Shown piece after piece: positions 6,006-14,261 of a stretch of DNA of 21,977 nucleotides (position 1 is the first letter of the stretch; each line of letters begins with the position of its first letter). This DNA is from JBDTMT01 sp033764095. Its GTDB lineage: Bacteria > Desulfobacterota > Binatia > HRBIN30 > CADEER01. The stretch lies in contig JANRJF010000115.1 in NCBI GenBank assembly GCA_033764095.1, forward strand, positions 1 through 21,977, in the 5' to 3' direction. A model generated the notes under the pieces. That model did not search any database. It was not told where the DNA came from and was given only the letters and a program-made list of their open reading frames with translations. The translations under genes were made by a program, and so were the position numbers.

Positions 6006-7763
6006 GTGGACATTGAATCCATAAGCGCTCGCAGGCGCGGCGGCTGGCTGGTCGTCGCGGCCGCATTGGCGCTGTGTACCGCGGCAGTCGTGCGCCCAGC
6101 GATGGGCGAGGAACGGTCGTTGGCGTGTGGTGTCTCGTTCTCCAACGCGCTGACCCCCAACGCGGTCGACGAGTACGAATTCGAGGTGCCGGTCGGCGCC
6201 GCAGGCCTGGTGCAGAGCGCGGCGGTATCGACGCAGCTCGGCAAGGTGCGCCTGCGCGTGGTCGATGACGACGGGCAGACGGTCGTCGATACCTGCACCG
6301 GCCTGGCCTTCTTCACCGCCCGCCCCGGTTCGATGCGGTTGCTGGTTTCGCAGTGTCCGCCGGGAACCACCGGTGGGGTGTACACGGTCACGCAGAACGT
6401 GATCTCCGACGGCGCCGGCAACTGCGCCCAACCGTTGTCGTGCGGCGGTACGCCGGATGGGACGGCCTTCGACACGCCGGGAGAGGTCGATTCGTACAGC
6501 GTCGCGGTCAGCGCCGGGACCCCGGTCACGCTGTCGACCAACTACACGCAGGCGAGCGGGCAACCGCGCCTGCGACTGTTCGATCCCGATGGCCAGGGCT
6601 TCGCCGATCAGTGCAGCGGCACGGTGCAGTTCACCGCGCCGAAGAGCGGCGTGTACACCGTGTTGGCGAGCGCCTGCGCGGGGACCCCCACGGGCCCCTA
6701 CCGGATCGTGCTGGCCGAGCCGAATTGCCCCGCCGGACCGGTGATCACCACCTTCGGCGTCGCCAACGCGCAGAACGAACCGCAGCGGCCGATCGGGGTC
6801 GATGCCTTCAACCGGCCGATCTTCAGCGAGTCGTTCGGCCTCAACTTCAGCCTGATCATCGAGGGGCGTGCGGGGGCCAACCGCGTCAATCCGGGGCCCT
6901 ATCCGGTGCCGTACGGCGACGAGAACGCCGACATGCAGATGATCATGTCGCGCCCGCTCGGCGACGGCAGTCCGGTCGTCTGCGACATCTCGCCGCCGAA
7001 TATCGGCGGCGTGCCGGCCACCGTCCCGTTCGCCTTTTCCAATGGCGACGCGCCGCAGGACGTCGTGCACGACATGGGGTGTCGCTTTCGCGACGGCATG
7101 GGCGACTTCCTTGCGCGCACCACCGACATGGAGGCCTGCACCGTCTCGGATCGCGGCTTCGGCTTCGGCTTCGTCGATCGCGGCTCGCGTTTGCAGTTCT
7201 GCGGCGTCATCGCCAGCGCCTGGTCCTTCCCGCCCGGCGACACCGTCGTCGCGGCGCGGATGAAGGACGCGCGTGAGCAGACCTTCGGCGCGGTGCGCGA
7301 GATCGTCATCCGGGTCGGCGATCCCAACCCGCCGACCTCGACGCCGACGCCGAGCTTCACGCCGACGCCGTCGCGCTCGCCGACCAGCACGCCGACGCGC
7401 TCGCGCACCTTCACGCCGACCGCGACGCCGACCCAGCCGACGATCCGCGTCACGCCGACCGACACCCGCACCCGCACGCCGACCAAGACGCGCACCGCGA
7501 CACCCACTGCCGGGACGCCGACTGCCACCACCACCGGGACGCCCGCGACGCCCACCGCGACCGGCACGCCGGTGACCTGCGTCGGCGACTGCAACGGCGA
7601 CGGCGAGGTGACCATCGCCGAGATCACCACGGTGCTGAACATCGCGCTCGGCAACCTGCCGCTCGATGACTGCCCGGCCGCCGACGGCGACGGCAGCGGC
7701 TCGGTCGACATCGCCGACGTCATCGCCGCGGTGAACAACGCACTGAACGGCTGTTCGCAGTAG
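6006..7763 (+). CDS. Secreted protein with two beta-domains, Thr-Pro stalk and C-terminal dockerin-like module
   Basis: A 585-residue exported protein. The GTG start lies 3 bases after the anti-sigma stop, with GGGAGG about 14 bases upstream inside that gene, so translational coupling is likely. Residues about 10-34 form a signal peptide (RRR, then a WLVVAAALALCTAAVV core). Two repeats resembling prepeptidase-C-type (PPC) beta-sandwich domains follow (YEFEVPVGAAG and DSYSVAVSAGTP, each with LRVVDDDG or LRLFDPDG and a Cys-bounded end). A middle domain of about 240-430 is not recognised. Residues about 443-522 are a Thr/Pro/Ser stalk of TPTPS and TRTPT units. The last 60 residues contain two calcium-loop repeats, DCNGDGEVTIAEI and DGDGSGSVDIADV, as in type I dockerins. 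No cohesin or cellulase is seen nearby, so the dockerin may anchor to a surface protein rather than a cellulosome. It is likely an output of the adjacent sigma system. Confidence 0.82.
   Translation: MDIESISARRRGGWLVVAAALALCTAAVVRPAMGEERSLACGVSFSNALTPNAVDEYEFEVPVGAAGLVQSAAVSTQLGKVRLRVVDDDGQTVVDTCTGLAFFTARPGSMRLLVSQCPPGTTGGVYTVTQNVISDGAGNCAQPLSCGGTPDGTAFDTPGEVDSYSVAVSAGTPVTLSTNYTQASGQPRLRLFDPDGQGFADQCSGTVQFTAPKSGVYTVLASACAGTPTGPYRIVLAEPNCPAGPVITTFGVANAQNEPQRPIGVDAFNRPIFSESFGLNFSLIIEGRAGANRVNPGPYPVPYGDENADMQMIMSRPLGDGSPVVCDISPPNIGGVPATVPFAFSNGDAPQDVVHDMGCRFRDGMGDFLARTTDMEACTVSDRGFGFGFVDRGSRLQFCGVIASAWSFPPGDTVVAARMKDAREQTFGAVREIVIRVGDPNPPTSTPTPSFTPTPSRSPTSTPTRSRTFTPTATPTQPTIRVTPTDTRTRTPTKTRTATPTAGTPTATTTGTPATPTATGTPVTCVGDCNGDGEVTIAEITTVLNIALGNLPLDDCPAADGDGSGSVDIADVIAAVNNALNGCSQ
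7330..7572 (+). repeat. Degenerate ACGCCGACG codon repeat encoding the Thr-Pro stalk
   Basis: Within the dockerin gene, this stretch repeats short units such as ACGCCGACG and CGCACCCGC that encode Thr-Pro, Ser-Pro and Arg-Thr pairs. The frame is intact throughout. Such stalks are commonly extended linkers between surface domains and change in length by replication slippage. Confidence 0.7.
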
Positions 7764-7855
7764 CTGTCAGCGATCAGCTGTCAGCTGTAAGCCCTGAACC
7801 GATTTCTCGCCGACAGCTGATGGCTGACAGCTGATGGCTGATGGCTGACAGCTGA
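7761..7855. repeat. CAGCTGTCAGC / GCTGACAGCTG inverted and tandem intergenic repeat
   Basis: Two exact 19-base copies of GCTGATGGCTGACAGCTGA lie at 7816-7834 and 7837-7855. On the left, CAGCTGTCAGC (7775-7785), and TAGCTGTCAGC (7761-7771) beginning at the stop codon of the dockerin gene, are inverted matches to the GCTGACAGCTG core at 7823-7833 and 7844-7854. An 11-base-pair stem is possible in two registers. It fills almost all of the gap between two plus-strand genes and could act as a terminator-like structure or be a dispersed palindromic element. There is no T-run. Confidence 0.75.
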
Positions 7856-7880
7856 CCGGCGGCCTGTTACGGATCGGCGA

Positions 7881-9053
7881 ATGACCGCTCCGTCCGCCGC
7901 TGCGACGCCGCGCTGCCGCCACTTCCCGCAGTGCGTCGGCTGCACGCTGATCGGCACCGCCTACACCGCCCAGCTGGCGGCCAAGCGCGAGCGGTTGGCG
8001 GCGGCGCTGGCGGCGCATGCGCGACTCGCCGGCGTCACCGCGCCGGCGGTCGAGGGCTCGCCGCGCATGTTCGGCTACCGCAACCAGGCCAAGCTGGTAG
8101 CGCGCCGCGCCCGCCGCGGCCTGCTGCTCGGCGTCTACCGGCCGGGCACGCACCAGGTGGTCGATATCGCCCAGTGCGAGGTGCACCACCCGCTGATCAC
8201 CCGCGTGCTCGCCAACGTGCAGGCCGCGCTGGAAGCGGCGGCGGCGCCGATCTACGACGAGCGCGACGCCAGCGGCTGGCTGCGCTACGTCGTGCTGCGG
8301 GTGAGCGAGTGGAAGCACGCCGTGCAGGTGATCCTGGTGGTGCGCGACCGCAGCTGGCGCGGCGAGCGCCCGTTGCTGGAGCGCATCCGGCGCATCCGCG
8401 GCGTCGCCGGCGTCGTGCTCAACCTCAACGCCAGCAGCGGCAACGTGATCTTCGGCGCGCAGTTCCTCGGCCCGCCGCGCGAGCTGTCGCTGCTCGACCG
8501 CCTCGCCGGCTTCAAGCTCAGCAGCCGCGCCGGCGCCTTTCTGCAGGCCAATCTCGGCACGGCGCGGCGCGTCTACGCCGCGGCGACGCGCTACGCGGCA
8601 CTCGGTCCGGAGGCGAGCGCGGTGGATCTCTATTGCGGCGTCGGGGCGCTGACCTTTCATCTGGCGACGCAGGCGCAGTTCGTCGTCGGCGTCGAGGCGG
8701 TGCCCGGCGCGGTGCTCGACGCCAAGCAGAACATCCGTCTGAACGGCTTCCACAACGTTCGCTTCCTCGCCGCGCCCGCCGCCGCCGGTATGGCGCAGGC
8801 CGCCGAGCTGCTGCAGCACGTCGACGTCGTGACCCTGAACCCGCCGCGCACCGGCGCCGACGAGGCGGCGCGCAGCGCCATCCACGCCGCCAAGCCGCGG
8901 CGTATCGTCTACGTCTCGTGTGAGCCGAAGACCCTGGCGCGCGACCTCGACTGGTTCGCCGCGCGCGGCTGGCGGGTCGGCGAGCTGGCGGCGTTCGACA
9001 TGCTGCCGCAGACCGAGCACGTCGAGACAGTGGCGTTGCTGACGCGGGCGTGA
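7881..9053 (+). CDS. SAM-dependent 23S rRNA m5U methyltransferase, RlmC/RlmD (RumB/RumA) family
   Basis: A 390-residue enzyme expected to methylate carbon 5 of a uridine in 23S rRNA. An N-terminal iron-sulfur motif is visible (Cys12, Cys18, Cys21 in CRHFPQCVGC), with a fourth Cys99 in AQCEVH. YRNQAKLVARR follows, then the methyltransferase core: DLYCGVGALTFHLA (SAM site), NPPRTG, the catalytic Cys347 in YVSCEPKTLARDL, and Glu379 in DMLPQTEHVETVALL. There is no N-terminal TRAM domain, and NPPR rather than DPPR recalls RlmC, whose roughly 375-residue length also fits. Automated pipelines may call it RlmD. The ATG at 7881 has only a weak ribosome site. It is separated from the dockerin gene by the palindromic repeat, so it is probably its own transcription unit. 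Confidence 0.92.
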   Translation: MTAPSAAATPRCRHFPQCVGCTLIGTAYTAQLAAKRERLAAALAAHARLAGVTAPAVEGSPRMFGYRNQAKLVARRARRGLLLGVYRPGTHQVVDIAQCEVHHPLITRVLANVQAALEAAAAPIYDERDASGWLRYVVLRVSEWKHAVQVILVVRDRSWRGERPLLERIRRIRGVAGVVLNLNASSGNVIFGAQFLGPPRELSLLDRLAGFKLSSRAGAFLQANLGTARRVYAAATRYAALGPEASAVDLYCGVGALTFHLATQAQFVVGVEAVPGAVLDAKQNIRLNGFHNVRFLAAPAAAGMAQAAELLQHVDVVTLNPPRTGADEAARSAIHAAKPRRIVYVSCEPKTLARDLDWFAARGWRVGELAAFDMLPQTEHVETVALLTRA

Positions 9054-9115
9054 CGACGGTCGTCGGGCGCACGCGCGCGGTTGCTCCGCCCGCGACGTCC
9101 GTCTAAGCAGCGCGC

Positions 9116-9556
9116 ATGTCCGACGACGCGCTCCGGTCGCTGCTCGATCGCGCCGCCATCCAGGACCTGCTGGCGCGCTACGCGCACGGCGTCGACCGGC
9201 GCGACCTCGACACGGTGGCGGCGTGCTTCACGCCCGATGCCGGCTACCAGGGCTCGCTCGGCACCGGCACCATCGCGGTGGCGCTCGACGCGTTGCGCGA
9301 CCGCATGCCGCGCTACCGCACCACCATGCACTTTCTCACCAACGTGCTGATCGAGCTGCACGGCGACCGCGCCAGCAGCGAGACCTACGCGCTCGTCTAC
9401 CATCGCCTGGAGGGCGAGGACGAGGACGAGGATTTCGTCGTCGGCGTCCGCTATCTCGACGAGCTCACCCGCTTCCCCGACGGCTGGCGCATCACCCGCC
9501 GGCGCACCGCGATGGAGTTCCAGCGCAGGGACGCGGTGATGCCGCCGCCCGGCTGA
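9116..9556 (+). CDS. SnoaL-like / NTF2-fold protein
   Basis: A 146-residue protein of the SnoaL-like, NTF2-fold group. The N-terminal helix IQDLLARYAHGVDRRDLDTV, followed by AACFTPDAGY, is the family signature. The middle has TTMHFLTNVLIELHGDRASSETYALV, and the C-terminal sheet ends in GWRITRRRTAME, also typical. Members include small isomerases, dehydratases and proteins with no known reaction. His and Asp/Tyr residues suitable for acid-base chemistry are present (for example the Tyr-Ala-His near residue 22 and the Asp26-Asp29 pair), but the substrate cannot be read from the sequence. It starts at ATG 9116, 62 bases after the RNA methyltransferase, and is followed 56 bases later by the cyclase gene. 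An acidic EGEDEDEDF loop near residue 100 is unusual. Cytoplasmic, with no signal peptide. Confidence 0.85.
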   Translation: MSDDALRSLLDRAAIQDLLARYAHGVDRRDLDTVAACFTPDAGYQGSLGTGTIAVALDALRDRMPRYRTTMHFLTNVLIELHGDRASSETYALVYHRLEGEDEDEDFVVGVRYLDELTRFPDGWRITRRRTAMEFQRRDAVMPPPG

Positions 9557-9612
9557 GCGCATTTGCGCAGGGGCGCTTGACTCGCCCCCCCACGCCGACG
9601 AAGCTCGCGCGC

Positions 9613-12600
9613 ATGCGGTGTCGCTCCTGCGGGACGGAGCTGCTTCCCGGCAAGGCGTTCTGCCACGCGTGTGGCGCCCGGGCGCCGCAGGTCTGCGGGC
9701 AGTGCGGCGAGGTGGTCGAGGCGGGCTTCAAGTTCTGCCCCACCTGCGGCAACGGCCTCGAGGCGCCGGCGGCGGCCGAGGCGAAACCGGCGACCGCGAT
9801 CCCCGAGCCGCTGGCCGAGAAGATCCGCGGCGCCGCGCCGTCGGTCGGTGAGCGCAAGCAGGTGACGGTGCTGTTCTGCGACCTCGCCGGCTCGACCGCG
9901 GTGGCGGGCGGCCTCGACCCGGAGGTCTACGGCGAGCTGCTCGAGCAGTACGTCGCGTTGGCGATGCACGAGGTCTACCGCTTCGAGGGCATGATCAATC
10001 AGCTCTCCGGCGACGGCTTCATGGCGCTGTTCGGCGCGCCGATCGCGCACGAGGACGCGCCGCTGCGCGCCGTGCGCGCGGCACTGGCGATCCGCGACGC
10101 GCTGGCGCACTTCAACGCTCAGCTCGTCCGCGAGCGCGGCATCGCGCTGCCGGCGCGCATCGGGTTGAACACCGGACCGGTGGTGGTCGGCACGGTCGGC
10201 AACGACCTGCGCATGGACTACACGGCGATCGGCGACACCACCAATCTCGCCGCGCGCCTGGAGCAGCTGGCGACGCCCGGCACCATCCTGATCAGCGAGC
10301 CGACCGCGCGGCTGGTGCGCGGCTTCTTCGAGCTGCGCGCGGTCGGGCCGCTGGAGGTGAAGGGCAAGGCCGAGCCGGTCGCCGCCTACGAGGTGCTGAG
10401 CGCGCGCGCCGCGGCAACCTCCATCGAAGTCGCGGCCGAGCGCGGCCTGACGCCGCTGGTCGGTCGCGCCGAGGAGCTGGCGCAACTGGAGGCCTGCTAC
10501 GACCGCCTCGCCGGCGGCTACACGCAGATCGTCGCCGTGGTCGGCGAGGCCGGCAGCGGCAAGTCGCGGCTGATCTACGAGTTCCGCCAGGCGCTGCTGG
10601 AGCGCGGCGAGCCGGTGGCGTTTCTCGAAGGGCGTTGCGCGGCGCTGAACCAGAACGTGCCGTTGGCGCCGTTCGTCGCGGTGCTGCGCCAGTACTTCGA
10701 TCTCGGTCCGAACGACTCGGAGGACAGCGCGTGCGAGAAGGTGGCGACGCGGCTGGGCAAGAGCGCGACGATGATCGACGACGCCTATCCGCTGCTCTGC
10801 CGCGTCCTCTCGGTACCGGCGGAGCTGCCGGCCGATCTGCCGCTGGAGGCGCTCAAACAGGAGACCTTCGAGGCGATCGGCAAGTTGATCAGTGCCGAGA
10901 GCCGCCGCGCGCCGGTGGTGATGATCCTGGAGGACCTGCACTGGATCGACGAGCCGTCGCTGGAGCTGCTGGAGATGGCGCTGGCGCGCCTGATGCGCGC
11001 GCGGGTGATGATCCTGATCAGCCACCGCTCCGAGTTCCGTCCGCAGTGGCGCACCAGCGCGGCGCTCACCCAGGTCCACCTGCGCCCGCTGCTGGAAGAC
11101 GACGTGCTCGCCATCGTGCGCTCGCTCGCCGGCGGCGCGCTGCCGACCGAGCTGGAGGGCCGCATCCTGGCGAAAGCCGAGGGCAGCCCGTTCTTCGCCG
11201 AGGAGCTCACCCGCTCGCTCAGCGAGGAGGGGTTCCTGACCAACGGCGGCGGCAGCGTGCGGCTGACGCGGCCGGTCGAGGAGATCCTCATTCCCGGCAG
11301 CGTGCGCGAGGTGATCGCGGCGCGGCTCGATCGCGTGCGGCCGGCCGCCAAGCGCGTCGCGCAGCTGGCCGCCGTGCTCGGTCGCCAGTTTCGCCGCAGC
11401 GATCTCAGCAAGCTGCTGGCGCCGGAGGGAATCGACGTCGACGGCGAGCTCGGCGAGCTGACCCGCCGCGGCGTCATCCACCGCAAGAGCCTGTTCTCCG
11501 ACGACGAGTACCGCTTCGGGGAGAGCCTGACGCAGGAGGTCGCCTACGACAGCCTGCTGCTCAAGCAGCGCCGGCAGTTGCACGGCCGCGTCGCGACGCT
11601 GCTGGAGCAGGGCAGCTTTGATCCGTCGCTGGCGCGTCCGGCGCTGATCGCACACCACTACGCGCTGAGCGACGACCGCGCCAAGGCGGTCGAGACGCTG
11701 CTCGGCGCCGCCGGCGAGGCCGAGCGCCTGCCGTCCTTCCGCACCGCGCTCGACCTCTATCGCCAGGCCTGGGAGCTCGGCGAGGCGGCGCTGCGCGACG
11801 GCGCCAGCGATTCGCGCTTCCGCCAGTGGGTGATGGAGGCGACCGCCGGCTATGCGCGCATCACGGTGTTGTACGGCTCGTCGGCCGAGCCCGACGCCGA
11901 GCGCGCCGCGGTGCGTGCCCGCGAGCTGGCGCTGGAGCTCGGCGACGCCGCCACCGCGACCGTGCAGCGGGTGATGCACGGCATGCTGCTCACCGCCGAT
12001 CCGAGCCGCTTCGCCGAGGGCGTCGAGATCACCGAGGCGGCGGTCGCCGAGCAGCGCGCCCAGCCCGACTCGCCGATCCTGCTGCACACCACGCGCGCCG
12101 TCGCCTGGCACGCGCTGCTCGACGGGCGCTTCGCGGCTGCGCGCACGACGCTGGAGTGGCTGCTGCGCGAGCTCGAGGCGCAGGGCCAACGCGACGCGCT
12201 GTCAGACGTCTACGTCAGCTCGCGCTGGATGCGCGAGGGCGTGCTGTTCGCCAGCGACGAGTTCGACGCCGCCTTCGAGTCGGCCACCGAGACCTACGCG
12301 CTGGCGCAGCAGGCCAACAACCGCACCGTGCAGAGCGGCGCGGCGTCGGTGCTGGCGCAGGTGCACATGGTGCGCGGCGAGTACGAGGCGGCGCGGCGCT
12401 GGGCGGCGCGCAGCCTGGAAGTCGCCGAGCAGATCGGCGGCGTGGCCGGCGCGCAGCGCGGCGAGGCGCTGGTGCTGGCGGCGCGCGTCGCGCTCGGCGA
12501 GGCGGTGACGCTCGGCGCGCTTGCCGAGCGTCTGCACGACGGCGTCGCGCACGGCGGCAACATGCTGCTGTCGATCCAGTCGATCGTCGAGGCCTACCTC

Positions 12601-12981
12601 GGCCTCGGCGAGATCAAGCGCGCCGAGCGCATCGCGCGGCTGGCGGTCGAGCGCGCCGGCGGCCGCTACCGCGAGATGCTGGCCACCGCCTCGCTCGGCG
12701 ACGCGCTGGTGCGCCAGGGCCCCGCCGCGTGGGGCGAGGCGGAGCGGGTCGTCGACCGCGCCAACGGCCTCGCCGAGGCGCTCGGCAGCCGCCAGGTGCG
12801 CGTGCAGACGCTGCTTGCCCGCGCCCGCCTGGCGTTGGCGCGCGACCTGGGCGACGACGCCCGCCGCGCTCTCCACGAGGCGCGCAGCACCGGCGCCGCC
12901 ATCGGCCTGACCCGCTACGACCGCCTGATCGCCGTGCTGCTCAGCCAGTCCGACGTCGGCCTCAGCGCCGCCGCGTCCTGA
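9613..12981 (+). CDS. Double zinc ribbon / class III adenylate-guanylate cyclase / AAA-type ATPase / TPR protein
   Basis: A 1122-residue cytoplasmic signalling protein from the ATG at 9613 (an in-frame TTG at 9577 behind AGGGG is an alternative). Residues 3-45 carry four CxxC pairs (3/6, 17/20, 28/31, 42/45), a double zinc ribbon. Residues about 80-263 are a class III cyclase domain: metal-binding Asp90 (FCDLAGST) and Asp134 (LSGDGFMALFG), and the transition-state pair Asn211/Arg215 (TTNLAARLE). The purine-selecting Lys position is Gln130 and the second selector is Thr204, so nucleotide preference is uncertain and activity may be reduced. An AAA/MalT-like ATPase follows, with P-loop GEAGSGKS (311-318) and Walker B MILEDLHWIDE near 437. 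The C-terminal 500 residues are Ala-rich helical repeats resembling TPRs. This architecture is a known large family of poorly studied regulators. Its neighbours give no clue to its signal. Confidence 0.9.
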   Translation: MRCRSCGTELLPGKAFCHACGARAPQVCGQCGEVVEAGFKFCPTCGNGLEAPAAAEAKPATAIPEPLAEKIRGAAPSVGERKQVTVLFCDLAGSTAVAGGLDPEVYGELLEQYVALAMHEVYRFEGMINQLSGDGFMALFGAPIAHEDAPLRAVRAALAIRDALAHFNAQLVRERGIALPARIGLNTGPVVVGTVGNDLRMDYTAIGDTTNLAARLEQLATPGTILISEPTARLVRGFFELRAVGPLEVKGKAEPVAAYEVLSARAAATSIEVAAERGLTPLVGRAEELAQLEACYDRLAGGYTQIVAVVGEAGSGKSRLIYEFRQALLERGEPVAFLEGRCAALNQNVPLAPFVAVLRQYFDLGPNDSEDSACEKVATRLGKSATMIDDAYPLLCRVLSVPAELPADLPLEALKQETFEAIGKLISAESRRAPVVMILEDLHWIDEPSLELLEMALARLMRARVMILISHRSEFRPQWRTSAALTQVHLRPLLEDDVLAIVRSLAGGALPTELEGRILAKAEGSPFFAEELTRSLSEEGFLTNGGGSVRLTRPVEEILIPGSVREVIAARLDRVRPAAKRVAQLAAVLGRQFRRSDLSKLLAPEGIDVDGELGELTRRGVIHRKSLFSDDEYRFGESLTQEVAYDSLLLKQRRQLHGRVATLLEQGSFDPSLARPALIAHHYALSDDRAKAVETLLGAAGEAERLPSFRTALDLYRQAWELGEAALRDGASDSRFRQWVMEATAGYARITVLYGSSAEPDAERAAVRARELALELGDAATATVQRVMHGMLLTADPSRFAEGVEITEAAVAEQRAQPDSPILLHTTRAVAWHALLDGRFAAARTTLEWLLRELEAQGQRDALSDVYVSSRWMREGVLFASDEFDAAFESATETYALAQQANNRTVQSGAASVLAQVHMVRGEYEAARRWAARSLEVAEQIGGVAGAQRGEALVLAARVALGEAVTLGALAERLHDGVAHGGNMLLSIQSIVEAYLGLGEIKRAERIARLAVERAGGRYREMLATASLGDALVRQGPAAWGEAERVVDRANGLAEALGSRQVRVQTLLARARLALARDLGDDARRALHEARSTGAAIGLTRYDRLIAVLLSQSDVGLSAAAS

Positions 12982-12999
12982 CCGCGCCAGCCGCGCTCG

Positions 13000-13038
13000 C
13001 GGCGGTGCTGCGCACCGCCGGCCGACACACGGTCGGCC
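13000..13038. terminator. Two adjacent hairpins between convergent genes
   Basis: CGGCGGTGC (13000-13008) pairs with GCACCGCCG (13012-13020) across a 3-base loop, a perfect 9-pair stem. Immediately after it, GGCCGAC (13020-13026) pairs with GTCGGCC (13032-13038). They begin 18 bases after the cyclase stop codon and lie between genes that converge, the usual place for a bidirectional terminator. There is no T-run, so factor-independent termination is not proved. Confidence 0.5.
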
Positions 13039-13120
13039 AGCTACCCCGGACGGAAGCGGGCTGACCAACCGGCCCAAGCGTGCCCGCCCCAGGTAGCCGG
13101 CCGACCTCGCGTCGTGCGCG

Positions 13121-14233
13121 TCACGCCGAGGCGCGGACCGCTGCGATGACGTCGTCGATCTGCGCCTCGCCGAGGAACGGCGACATCGGCAGCGAGAAGA
13201 CCTCGCGCGCGGCGGCTTCGCTCACCGGGAATGCGCCGGGCCCGTAGCCGAGCGCGGCGAAGCCGGGCTGCAGGTGCAGCGGCCTGGGATAATGGATGCC
13301 GGTGCCGATGCCGCGCGTGGCGAGCGCGGCGAGCAGCGCGTCGCGGCGCCGACTGCGCACGACGTATTGATGGTAGACGTGCTCGACGCCGGGGCGGACG
13401 CGCGGCAGCGTCAGCGGCAGATCGCGCAGGCCGGCGTCGTAGCGCGCCGCGACCGCGCGCCGCGCCGTGTTCCAGGCGTCGAGGTGGCGCAGCTTGATGC
13501 GCAGCACCGCCGCCTGCAGGCCGTCGAGGCGGGAATTGCGGCCGTTGGCGATGACGTGCGTGTACTTGGTCGGCTCGCCGTGCGCGGCGAGCAGCCGCAT
13601 GCGCGCGGCCAACTCGGCGTCGCCGGTGACCACGGCGCCGGCGTCGCCCATCGCGCCGAGATTCTTGGTCGGGTAGAAGCTGAAGCAGGCGACCGCGCCG
13701 AGCGTGCCGCTGACCCGCCGCATCCCGTCCACCGTGCAGGTGGCGCCGTGCGCCTGTGCGGCATCCTCGATCACCGCGACGTCGTGCGCGCGGGCGAGCG
13801 GCAGCAGGCGCTGCATGTCGGCCGGCTGTCCGTAGAGGTGCACGGCGATGATCGCCCTGACGCCCGGCGTCGCCAGCGCCGCGGCGCAGGCGTCGACGTC
13901 GAGGGTGAAGTCGTCGCCGATGTCGACCAGCAGCGGCCGCGCGCCGACCCGCACGATCGCCTCGATCGTCGCCGCGAAGGTGAAGGGGACGGTGACGACG
14001 ACGTCGCCGGCGCCGATGCCGAGCCCCTGCAGCGCCAGCTCCAGCGCGTCGGAACCGTTGGCGCAGCCGACGGCGTGCGCGGCGCCGAGATAGGCGGCGA
14101 ACTCCGCTTCGAAGCCGCCCACCTCGTCGCCGCCGATGAAGGCGGTGCGGTCGATCACCCGGCCGACCGCGGCGTCGATCTCGGGGCGCAGCGCGCGATA
14201 CTCGGCGGCCAGGTCGAGGAGCGGAACGGGCAT
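13121..14233 (-). CDS. DegT/DnrJ/EryC1/StrS family PLP-dependent aminotransferase
   Basis: A 370-residue sugar aminotransferase-type protein. The N-terminus VPLLDLAAEYRALRPEI is characteristic, as are CANGSDALELALQGLGIG (phosphate-binding region), VIEDAAQAHGA (Asp that contacts the pyridine nitrogen, in the usual EDAAQA box) and FSFYPTKNLGAMGDAG with Lys190 as the PLP-binding lysine. IANGRNSRLDGLQAAVL and GIGTGIHYPRPLHLQP complete the family pattern. Members usually transfer an amino group to nucleotide-linked keto-sugars used in surface polysaccharide or antibiotic sugars. Length is normal and the gene is intact. No other nucleotide-sugar gene is next to it; the GT39-like gene 3.4 kb away is the nearest glycan-related gene. 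It starts at ATG 14233 and lies downstream of the MaoC gene on the same strand, with a hairpin between them. Confidence 0.93.
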   Translation of the reverse strand: MPVPLLDLAAEYRALRPEIDAAVGRVIDRTAFIGGDEVGGFEAEFAAYLGAAHAVGCANGSDALELALQGLGIGAGDVVVTVPFTFAATIEAIVRVGARPLLVDIGDDFTLDVDACAAALATPGVRAIIAVHLYGQPADMQRLLPLARAHDVAVIEDAAQAHGATCTVDGMRRVSGTLGAVACFSFYPTKNLGAMGDAGAVVTGDAELAARMRLLAAHGEPTKYTHVIANGRNSRLDGLQAAVLRIKLRHLDAWNTARRAVAARYDAGLRDLPLTLPRVRPGVEHVYHQYVVRSRRRDALLAALATRGIGTGIHYPRPLHLQPGFAALGYGPGAFPVSEAAAREVFSLPMSPFLGEAQIDDVIAAVRASA

Positions 14234-14261
14234 CGTGGGCTGCGCGCAGGACGTCGTCGGT

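Noticed and set aside
4926..7070. 714-codon minus-strand open frame
   Set aside because: Antisense of the anti-sigma and dockerin genes; composition and lack of motifs mark it as a shadow.
7330..7572. Possible CRISPR-like or minisatellite array
   Set aside because: Units are in-frame Thr-Pro codons with no spacer/repeat regularity; it is a coding stalk.
7761..7855. CRISPR array
   Set aside because: Copies are only 19 bases, 2 bases apart, with no unique spacers and no cas genes in the window.
9451..12189. 912-codon minus-strand open frame
   Set aside because: Exact antisense shadow of the cyclase/ATPase gene, with Arg/Gln/His/Leu-rich composition and no domain; caused by GC-biased third positions.
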